Assembly: GCF_000307025.1 (NCBI RefSeq)
Contig: NC_018584.1
Location: 2,232,001-2,296,000 of the forward strand
DNA from: Listeria monocytogenes ATCC 19117
GTDB lineage: Bacteria > Bacillota > Bacilli > Lactobacillales > Listeriaceae
Reading direction: 5' to 3'
Length of the DNA: 64,000 nucleotides
The translations under genes were made by a program, and so were the position numbers. The notes beneath the pieces were generated by a model. That model had not been told where the DNA came from. It was given only the letters and a program-made list of their open reading frames with translations, and searched no databases. Position 1 is the first letter of the stretch; each line of letters opens with the position of its first letter. Positions 23,633-30,169 of this stretch are shown here, in pieces.

Positions 23633-25212
23633 ATAGATACTCCCTCTCTTGTTTGTTTTTCAATAATAGTTTTTAAGCCGCCCCATTGTTCACTAAACAT
23701 ACCGCTATCCATTACTTTTAAATCACTCGCAATAACAGGTTCGAATTCCATTTGTCCAAGGATATCTTTTTCTAAATCTACTCCTGGCGCGATTTCTGTT
23801 AGAACCATTTTGCCATTTTCTAAACGGAATACAGCTCGCTCTGTCACATAGAGGATGATTTGGTCGGTCGTTGAAGCGTATTCGCCACTAAATGTGATTT
23901 GTTGAACTTGTTTGATAAACTTTTTAGCTTTTCCTTCTTGTAAAATCTCTAATTTTCCGTCAGCTACACGCGTCTTTAATCCACCTGCTGTAAAAGTTCC
24001 GGCAAAAATTAATTTTTTCGCTGATTGGGAGATATTAATAAATCCACCGCAGCCAGCAACTCTTGAGCCAAACTTGCTGACATTCACATTACCGGATTCG
24101 TCGGTTTGCGCCAAACCAAGTACGGATAAATCGAGTCCTCCACCATCGTAAAAATCGAACTGCGAATGATGATCGACAATAGCTTCACTGTTATAAGCAT
24201 GACCGAAATCTGCTAAACCTGCTGGAACACCACCAACAGAACCAGCTTCCGTTGTTAGTATTAATTGATCACTCACGCCCTCTTCCGCTGCTACAGTTGA
24301 TACGTTCACCGGAATTCCTACACCTAAATTTAGAATAGTTTGTGGTTCTAGTTCTGCTGCTGAACGACGCGCAATTACTTTACGGTCATCTAACGGAAGT
24401 GGCTCAATATCTCCAAGCGGAACTTGAATATGCCCTGAAAAAGCTGGGTTGTACTGTGTATTTTCAGTTTGGAAATGATTTTCCGGTTCTGAAATAATAA
24501 TATGATCAACCAAAATTCCTGGAACTCTAACATCTTTAGGATTAAGCGATCCTTTTTTCGCAACAGATTCTACTTGAGCGATTACAATTCCACCTGAATT
24601 TCGAACTGCCTGTGCAATTGGCAAGACTTCCATATGTAAGCCTTCTTTTTCTAACGTTAAGTTCCCAAATTCATCAGCCACAGTTCCGCGAATGAGCGCA
24701 ACTTGAATTGGGAAACTTGGATAAAATAGCCATTCTTCGTCGTGAATCGTCAATAGCTCTACTAAGTTGTCTTTAGAACTCGCAGACATTTTTGCCCCTT
24801 CAATACGTGGATCTACAAATGTTCCCATGCCAATTTTTGTAATCACGCCTGGCCGTTTAGCTGCAATTTCACGATACAGTTGCGTAATTACACCTTGTGG
24901 TAAATTGTATGCTTCACATTTGTCTTCTTCAATTAGTTTCGCCATTTTAGGAGAAGCAATCGCAATTCCGCCAATCCAGCGTTTAATTAATCCTTCATGT
25001 CCCCAGTGACTCATTCCTTTTTCCCTGCGATCACCAAGCGCACTAGCATGCATAACTGTTAGATTACGCGGTGCCCCTTCTTCTAAAAAACGCTTTTCAA
25101 CCGCGATAGCCATTTCTTCATTAACACAAGCTAAACCGAAACCACTAAAAGCAACAGTATCGCCATCTTTTAATAATTTTGCTGCTTCACTAGCTTTTAT
25201 TACTTTTGACAA
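23629..25212 (-). CDS. Acyl-CoA:acetate/3-ketoacid CoA-transferase (YdiF/propionate CoA-transferase type)
   Basis: A fused alpha-beta family I CoA-transferase of about 527 residues. The N-terminal half has GDTVAFSGFGLACVNEEMA and the C-terminal half the LILTTEAGSVGGVPAG loop with the catalytic Glu (TTEAG). Downstream motifs LDLSVLGLAQTDESGNVN and GSRVAGCGGFINIS are typical of YdiF. The open frame begins with GTG at 25221; TTG at 25212 (starting MSKVIKASEA) is preferred because GGAG then sits 8 nt away. It is first in a three-gene operon behind a sigma-54 promoter. It transfers CoA between short-chain acids; the substrate is unknown. Confidence 0.88.
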   Translation of the reverse strand: MSKVIKASEAAKLLKDGDTVAFSGFGLACVNEEMAIAVEKRFLEEGAPRNLTVMHASALGDRREKGMSHWGHEGLIKRWIGGIAIASPKMAKLIEEDKCEAYNLPQGVITQLYREIAAKRPGVITKIGMGTFVDPRIEGAKMSASSKDNLVELLTIHDEEWLFYPSFPIQVALIRGTVADEFGNLTLEKEGLHMEVLPIAQAVRNSGGIVIAQVESVAKKGSLNPKDVRVPGILVDHIIISEPENHFQTENTQYNPAFSGHIQVPLGDIEPLPLDDRKVIARRSAAELEPQTILNLGVGIPVNVSTVAAEEGVSDQLILTTEAGSVGGVPAGLADFGHAYNSEAIVDHHSQFDFYDGGGLDLSVLGLAQTDESGNVNVSKFGSRVAGCGGFINISQSAKKLIFAGTFTAGGLKTRVADGKLEILQEGKAKKFIKQVQQITFSGEYASTTDQIILYVTERAVFRLENGKMVLTEIAPGVDLEKDILGQMEFEPVIASDLKVMDSGMFSEQWGGLKTIIEKQTREGVSI

Positions 25213-25273
25213 ATTCCTCACTCCTCATTGTTCAATTATTCACATATATTTGTAATGACATGCAGTTCTTTAT

Positions 25274-25292
25274 AAAGCAACTTCCGTGCCAA
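25274..25292 (-). promoter_or_regulatory. Sigma-54 (RpoN) -24/-12 promoter
   Basis: Minus strand TTGGCACG-GAAG-TTGCTTT matches the consensus TGGCACG-N4-TTGCW. GG (25290-25289) and GC (25278-25277) are exactly 10 bp apart. It lies about 60-80 bp before the CoA-transferase start, and the sigma-54 activator is the next gene upstream. Confidence 0.92.
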
Positions 25293-25340
25293 CATCAAAA
25301 ATGGCTCTATAAAGCACTTTATAAATTCAAATATTATTTA

Positions 25341-25363
25341 TTGTCGCAAAAAAGAGACGTCAA
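25341..25363. promoter_or_regulatory. Candidate upstream activator site for the sigma-54 promoter
   Basis: TTGTCG-N11-CGTCAA is an imperfect inverted repeat about 50-70 bp upstream of the -24 element. A related GTCGCG...GCAAC sequence lies at 25387-25402. The left arm is part of the 13-mer TTGTCGCAAAAAA, whose exact reverse complement occurs at 26901-26913, before the activator gene itself. Confidence 0.5.
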
Positions 25364-25403
25364 AATGATGGTTTTTACAAACAGAAGTCGCGAAAATGCA
25401 ACA

Positions 25404-25436
25404 AAAAAGGCCTAATCGCAAAATCCGATTAGGCCT
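25404..25436 (-). terminator. Terminator of the sigma-54 activator gene
   Basis: AAGGCCTAATCG and CGATTAGGCCTT (minus strand) form a strong stem followed by TTTTTTG, directly after the activator stop. Confidence 0.88.
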
Positions 25437-25441
25437 TCTAT

Positions 25442-26863
25442 TTAATGAAGTGTTTTTAGTTTTCGATATAAAACAGAGCGGTGAATTCCAAGCACACTGG
25501 CCGCTTTTGTCACGTTTCCATTACTTTCTTCGAGTACTCGCAATATAAAATGTTTTTCCACGTCTTGCAAATAATCTTTCAAATAAAGTGAGTCTTTTTT
25601 TGTTTGTTCTTTAAAATGTAAGTCTAGTGCGAAATCATCTATTTCTGCAACAGTCACTTCTTTATTTCCAGACATAACAACTAATCGCTCAATCTGGTTT
25701 CTAAGTTCACGAACATTTCCTGGCCAATTATGAGAAAGTAATTCTTTCGTTTTATCGCCACTTAACTGAAAATCTTTTTGGTATTTTTGATTGAATTTTT
25801 GTATGAACTGACGTGCAAGACCAATAATATCTTGCGGTCGCTCTCTGAGTGCTGGAATGTGAACCGGCACAACATTAATACGATAATATAAATCACGCCT
25901 AAATGTTCCTTTTTCAACCATTTCCCCAAGGTTTCGATTGGTCGCTGAAATCAGTCTAAAGCGGCGTTTCGTTTCGGTTGTTGAACCAAGCCTTCTTACC
26001 TCTCCAGTTTCAAGCACTCGGAGCATTTTCGCTTGTAGCTCTAGTGGCATTTCAGAAATTTCATCTAAAAATAATGTGCCACCATCAGCTAGTTCAAGCA
26101 TCCCGGGTTTTTCAATATCCGCACCGGTAAATGAACCTTTTTCATGTCCAAAAAGCTCAGATTCAAATAATGCTTTTGGGATTGCCGCACAGTTAATCGA
26201 GATAAAAGGTCCAGCAGCTTGTTCACTTTTTTCATGAATATAGCGCGACAAGACTTCTTTACCAGTACCGGACTCCCCGTATAATAAGACTTTACTGTCA
26301 AACGGAGCGATCTGGTTGCACACACGAACTATCTGCTTCATCGCGACGCTCTCTGCTACTATCACAGTGCCATCATTTTCTTTATAATCCTCAAGAAGAA
26401 GCGACTCTTTATTCCCCGAAATTGCCTCACCACGCCATGTTTTAAAACTATCTGGTTGCGTTTCATCTGACATAGTAACAACTAAATGCACCGTGCCATC
26501 AGGATAAAGTATTGGCGTAGAAGTCGAGCGGATGCTAAAACCTTTCTTCGTATTGATCACTTTTGTTTTCTTTTGTTTTGTGCGGATTGCTTCTAGTGTG
26601 ACAGAATCATTGTATACACCGTCTTCCACTAGGTCTCTTACATTACAACGAAGCAATTCTTCGAGCGACATTCCAACTGTGAGCGCAGTGAATTTATTAG
26701 AAATTAAAATATTACCATCTGCATCCGTGACAAAAAGTGTCGTTGGCATGTCCTTATTTAATTCACCAAATGACTGTACTCCCAGCAAGTTATCCATTAA
26801 GTCAAACATTAAAAGCTCATCCTTTTGGACTAGTTTCCTAGTTATTTGCTCATCATTACACAA
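25442..26863 (-). CDS. Sigma-54-dependent transcriptional activator (PAS-AAA+-Fis)
   Basis: A 473-residue enhancer-binding protein. A PAS domain spans about residues 25-140 (TTLFVTDADGNILISNKF). The AAA+ domain has Walker A GESGTGKE near 195, the sigma-54 contact loop as GSFTGAD (the usual variant of GAFTGA), Walker B GGTLFLDEIS and sensor RDLYYRINVVP. The C-terminal Fis HTH is NVTKAASVLGIHRSVLYRKLKTL. It is upstream of, and collinear with, the CoA-transferase operon, which carries the only clear -24/-12 promoter seen in this window, so it is the obvious target. The PAS ligand is unknown. Confidence 0.94.
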   Translation of the reverse strand: MCNDEQITRKLVQKDELLMFDLMDNLLGVQSFGELNKDMPTTLFVTDADGNILISNKFTALTVGMSLEELLRCNVRDLVEDGVYNDSVTLEAIRTKQKKTKVINTKKGFSIRSTSTPILYPDGTVHLVVTMSDETQPDSFKTWRGEAISGNKESLLLEDYKENDGTVIVAESVAMKQIVRVCNQIAPFDSKVLLYGESGTGKEVLSRYIHEKSEQAAGPFISINCAAIPKALFESELFGHEKGSFTGADIEKPGMLELADGGTLFLDEISEMPLELQAKMLRVLETGEVRRLGSTTETKRRFRLISATNRNLGEMVEKGTFRRDLYYRINVVPVHIPALRERPQDIIGLARQFIQKFNQKYQKDFQLSGDKTKELLSHNWPGNVRELRNQIERLVVMSGNKEVTVAEIDDFALDLHFKEQTKKDSLYLKDYLQDVEKHFILRVLEESNGNVTKAASVLGIHRSVLYRKLKTLH

Positions 26864-26900
26864 TCTATTATAACATAAGCTATCTACTAGAAGTACTCGT

Positions 26901-26913
26901 TTTTTTGCGACAA
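26901..26913. promoter_or_regulatory. 13-mer shared with the sigma-54 upstream region
   Basis: TTTTTTGCGACAA is the exact reverse complement of TTGTCGCAAAAAA at 25341-25353. It sits 38-50 bp upstream of the activator start and suggests autoregulation by the activator. Confidence 0.4.
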
Positions 26914-26914
26914 G

Positions 26915-27988
26915 CTAATTTTCATCTGCAATACATACTCGGTTTCGCCCGGTTAATTTTGCTTTATACAGCGCTTCATCAGCAGATTTAAATAATCCTT
27001 CACTTGTATTAGCACCATCTTTACTACTGCTAACCCCAACGGAAATTGTAATTTTCACTAGTTTTCCACTCGGTATCATAAAATCGTGATCTTCCGTTTC
27101 TTTTCGCACTTGTTCAGCAAAAAAATTACCTTTTTCAATCGGACAATCTAATAAGACAATGGAAAATTCTTCCCCGCCGTTTCTAAATGCCTCAGAACCA
27201 TCTGATGTGTTTCGTTTTAAAATAATAGCTAATTGTTTCAAAATGGCATCACCAGCGTCATGGCCGTATGTATCGTTAATATTTTTAAAGTAATCAATAT
27301 CGATTAACATTAATGTCACTTGCCTACTTCCATCGTCCATTACATGGTTGATTTTTTCATCAAATTGCCTTACATTTGATAACCGCGTCAGATAATCGAG
27401 CGTAGAGTCTTGTTCGTATTTTTGAAACAATTGCTTTGATTTAATCATATTCTTCATTAAACCTGCGGAAACAGCGCCAATTACAAGCGCGATCGATACA
27501 AATATAAACATATTTATCCAGAAGTCTGGCTCTTTTGCTAAAATCAAATGTAAGTTAACGACTACAAAACCACACGCAATAATATTCAAAATAAAAACGC
27601 CCCAAATATTATATTTTTCTAAGCGTTTGCTGAAAAGAGCTGTTATAATGCCAATCAGCATCATGATTACACCAGCCATCATCGCTGCAGAATTCACTGA
27701 AATTAAAAATCGTGAAGTTGTAATAATGACCGCCGAAACAATTGCCGGAATGGGCCCGCCATAAAAACCCACCATAATAATAGGGATATGACGCAAATCA
27801 ACAATTACATTATTTGAAATCGGTATCCCAAAAATCATTAGCGCAAATCCTAGTAGCCCTGCCCATACGCCTATCACCATTTTTCTATTTATCGATAATT
27901 CTTTCGTAATTGGTTCTTTATAGACTAAAGAAATAATATAAAATCCTGCGAGTAATATCGCTGCATTACTTACCAACTGTTGAACCAA
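26915..27988 (-). CDS. dgcC: Diguanylate cyclase, membrane 5TMR-LYT + GGDEF
   Basis: A 357-residue protein with about six membrane helices (residues 1-185, of the 5TMR-LYT sensor type) and a GGDEF domain (195-357). The active-site loop is RNGGEEF (GGEEF, catalytically competent), with the metal Asp in LMLIDIDYFKNINDTYGHDAGD. The RxxD inhibitory site upstream of GGEEF is absent (SDGS at that position), so product inhibition is unlikely. The start is TTG at 27988, with AGGCGGGG about 7 nt upstream. I recall the locus as dgcC (lmo2174), one of the Listeria cyclases making c-di-GMP for exopolysaccharide control. Confidence 0.92.
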   Translation of the reverse strand: MVQQLVSNAAILLAGFYIISLVYKEPITKELSINRKMVIGVWAGLLGFALMIFGIPISNNVIVDLRHIPIIMVGFYGGPIPAIVSAVIITTSRFLISVNSAAMMAGVIMMLIGIITALFSKRLEKYNIWGVFILNIIACGFVVVNLHLILAKEPDFWINMFIFVSIALVIGAVSAGLMKNMIKSKQLFQKYEQDSTLDYLTRLSNVRQFDEKINHVMDDGSRQVTLMLIDIDYFKNINDTYGHDAGDAILKQLAIILKRNTSDGSEAFRNGGEEFSIVLLDCPIEKGNFFAEQVRKETEDHDFMIPSGKLVKITISVGVSSSKDGANTSEGLFKSADEALYKAKLTGRNRVCIADEN

Positions 27989-28117
27989 AAAGCATCCCCG
28001 CCTTTCACTTTGTTATTTAATACCCCATTATGCTCACAACTATTCATTCTCTCTACACAAAGAAACAACCCCTAAACGCGAAGTTGTTAAAAAATATCCA
28101 TCTTTCTATTTTCTCAT

Positions 28118-28160
28118 AAAAAATCCGCAAAAGAAAATAATTCTCTCATGCGGATTTTTT
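28118..28160 (-). terminator. Terminator of the SDR gene
   Basis: AAAAATCCGC and GCGGATTTTTT flank a 21-nt loop just after the SDR stop codon. Confidence 0.82.
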
Positions 28161-28166
28161 ATATTT

Positions 28167-28928
28167 TTAGTAAGCTGTCCAACCAGCGTCTGCTGTAATT
28201 ACCGTCCCGTTTACAAAACTAGCATCATCCGAAGCTAAAAATAGAGCTACTTTGGCGATTTCAGAAGCATCACCAGCTCGAGGATTTGTTCCCATTCCAA
28301 TCATAGCTCGTTCTTGCCCAAATTGATCTGGAGCATAAATAGTAGTACCAATATTTGTATTTACAGCTCCAGGTGCTATAGCATTACAGCGAATATTTTT
28401 ATTAGCATACTGGAAACCAACATTTTTTGTAAAACCAACGACAGCATGTTTAGAAGCTGTATACGCTGCCCCTGCTCTTGAACCAAACAAACCTCCAGCA
28501 GATGCGATATTAACGATAACCCCTTGTCCTTTTTCTTCAAAGATATGAAGTGCTTTTCTAGTTGCTCGCATTACACCAGTTGTATTTATCGCAAACACTT
28601 TATCCCAAAGTTCATCAGTTAATTCGCCGGCTGGAACAAAATTATCCATGATGCCCGCATTGTTTACTAAAATATCTAACGTGCCGTATGTCTCAGTAGC
28701 TTTGTTAATCATGCTTTCAATATCGTCTTGTTTCGTGACATTCGCAACAACCGCAAGTGATGTACCTTGTTCTTTTTCAATTAACGCTACTGTTTTTTGT
28801 GCCGCTTCTAAATTTAAATCCGCAACAACAACCTTCGCCCCTTCTTTCGCAAAAAGAATCGCAATTTGTTGCCCCATTCCAGACGCTGCACCAGTTACTA
28901 CGGCTACTTTTCCATTTAATTTCCCCAT
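28167..28928 (-). CDS. Short-chain dehydrogenase/reductase (glucose 1-dehydrogenase-like)
   Basis: A 253-residue classical SDR. The cofactor loop is VTGAASGMGQQIA, then NNAG near residue 88, the active-site Ser in NIASAGG and YTASK (Tyr-x-x-x-Lys) near residue 153, and the C-terminal ASFVNGTVITADAGWTAY. Asp in VVVADLN suggests NAD over NADP. The start at 28928 is chosen for its GGAGG at 8 nt; the frame extends six codons further. It is divergent from a TetR regulator and has an almost perfect sigma-A promoter, the usual layout for a TetR-repressed detoxification enzyme. Substrate unknown. Confidence 0.9.
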   Translation of the reverse strand: MGKLNGKVAVVTGAASGMGQQIAILFAKEGAKVVVADLNLEAAQKTVALIEKEQGTSLAVVANVTKQDDIESMINKATETYGTLDILVNNAGIMDNFVPAGELTDELWDKVFAINTTGVMRATRKALHIFEEKGQGVIVNIASAGGLFGSRAGAAYTASKHAVVGFTKNVGFQYANKNIRCNAIAPGAVNTNIGTTIYAPDQFGQERAMIGMGTNPRAGDASEIAKVALFLASDDASFVNGTVITADAGWTAY

Positions 28929-28991
28929 TGTTATTTCCTCCTTCACTTTTGTTAAGCTAAAAAGGATAAAATTTCTCTCCTTCTTATTTTA

Positions 28992-29020
28992 ATTATAGCT
29001 CCGATATAAAGCGCTATCAA
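28992..29020 (-). promoter_or_regulatory. Sigma-A promoter of the SDR gene
   Basis: Minus strand TTGATA (29020-29015), 17 nt, TATAAT (28997-28992). The spacer contains AGCGCT and may overlap a TetR site. Confidence 0.82.
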
Positions 29021-29042
29021 TATGTAAAGAAAGCCTGTTTTG

Positions 29043-29071
29043 TTGATTAAGCAACACTTTTGCGTTATATG
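29043..29071 (+). promoter_or_regulatory. Sigma-A promoter of the TetR gene
   Basis: TTGATT (29043-29048), 17 nt, TATATG (29066-29071), about 38 bp before the TetR start. Confidence 0.65.
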
Positions 29072-29108
29072 TATAGTAGTAGGAAATTTTCTCGGATGGG
29101 AGTTTCAA

Positions 29109-29675
29109 ATGATGGATAGAAGGATTAAAAAAACAAAACAAGCCTTAAACCAAGCTTTATTTACTCTTCTTGATGAAAAAACTTTTCAACAGATTACGAT
29201 TACGGATATTGTTACAGTAGCAGATGTTAATCGAGGCACGTTCTATAAACATTACCGTGACAAAGAAGAACTTTTAGATAGTATTATTGATGAAGTGCTG
29301 GCTGATTTACAAAAAGCGTATCAAGACCCTTATACACATAAGACGCCTTTTTCCATTCAAACACTTACACCTTCCATGATAAAAATTTTTGATCATGTAT
29401 ACGGTCATCAAGCTTTTTATACACAAGTTATAAAATCGACAATCCGTCCCAGTTTTCAAAATCAAGTTTGTGACGTTATTCGGGAACTGATTTTAAATGA
29501 CTTTGATTATTCAGCTGACAGTTCGAGTATAGAGCCCTTGTTACTTGCATCTTATCAAGCACATGCGATTTTCGGCATGATTGTTTTTTGGGCAGAAGAA
29601 AGTTTTGCTCATTCACCGGCGTTTATGTCAGAGCAACTTCTTCATATTATTCAGACTAAAAATCCAATCTTATAA
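29109..29675 (+). CDS. TetR-family transcriptional regulator
   Basis: A 188-residue protein. The N-terminal TetR HTH is KKTKQALNQALFTLLDEKTFQQITITDIVTVADVNRGTFYKHYRDKEEL, split here as a KKTKQALNQALF helix, a TDIVTVADVNRGTFYKHYRD recognition segment and a helical C-terminal ligand domain of the TetR_C_7 type. ATG at 29109 has GGGAG upstream; the open frame begins at 29040 but the extra residues are not family-like. It is divergent from the SDR gene, which it probably represses. Confidence 0.9.
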   Translation: MMDRRIKKTKQALNQALFTLLDEKTFQQITITDIVTVADVNRGTFYKHYRDKEELLDSIIDEVLADLQKAYQDPYTHKTPFSIQTLTPSMIKIFDHVYGHQAFYTQVIKSTIRPSFQNQVCDVIRELILNDFDYSADSSSIEPLLLASYQAHAIFGMIVFWAEESFAHSPAFMSEQLLHIIQTKNPIL

Positions 29676-29678
29676 TTC

Positions 29679-29692
29679 TTACATATTTGTTA
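29679..29692 (+). promoter_or_regulatory. VirR/BceR-like box upstream of the DUF4870 gene
   Basis: TTACA-TATT-TGTTA matches the same TnACA-N4-TGTnA pattern as the box before the YxeA-like gene at 9970. The candidate -10 TATAAT (29747-29752) lies 55 bp downstream and has no good -35, as expected for an activator-dependent promoter. Confidence 0.6.
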
Positions 29693-29780
29693 TATTATTT
29701 TCCTTCTTTGTAACTTGAAACGAGGGCTTCATAATCCTAGTCTTGCTATAATAAAGACATCTTAGAAAGGTGTGTTGATT

Positions 29781-30128
29781 ATGAATGATCATCGTATTTT
29801 AAATGCTTTAAGTTATTTTAGTATCCTATTTGCACCTGTTATTGTGCCAGTATTGATTTGGATTTTTGCTAAATCAGAGGATGTTACTCATCATGCTAAA
29901 GTTGCATTACTAACTCACATTATTCCGACTATCGCTGGTGTTCTATGTTTCTCCAGTGTTTTCGTTACAGCTTTGACAAATGGCGGCTTACTCGCAAATG
30001 TATCATTTTTCGTTACCGGTAGCTTATTTATATTTACACTAATAGCTATTGTTGGACTGTTTATCTTTAATATTGTTCGAGGTATTCAAATGCTTTTAAC
30101 GAAAAATGAAGAAGATGCTTGGATTTAA
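29781..30128 (+). CDS. DUF4870 membrane protein
   Basis: A 115-residue protein with three hydrophobic segments (residues about 10-32, 45-68 and 78-105) and the DUF4870-like start HRILNALSYFSILFAPVIVPVLIW, followed by HHAKVALLTHI. Function unknown. The start at 29781 follows AAAGGTGTGTTGATT; an upstream ATG at 29772 is too close to the ribosome site. It is a single-gene unit with a VirR-like box before it and a terminator after it. I recall it as lmo2177, a VirR-regulated gene. Confidence 0.83.
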   Translation: MNDHRILNALSYFSILFAPVIVPVLIWIFAKSEDVTHHAKVALLTHIIPTIAGVLCFSSVFVTALTNGGLLANVSFFVTGSLFIFTLIAIVGLFIFNIVRGIQMLLTKNEEDAWI

Positions 30129-30131
30129 ATG

Positions 30132-30169
30132 AAAAAGCTATCCTAAATTTCTTAGGATAGCTTTTTTTT
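30132..30169. terminator. Bidirectional terminator
   Basis: AAAAAGCTATCCTAA pairs with TTAGGATAGCTTTTTTT, between the DUF4870 gene and the convergent adhesin gene. Confidence 0.9.

Noticed and set aside
29040-29108. N-terminal extension of the TetR protein
   Set aside because: It contains the TetR gene's own promoter and no ribosome site.
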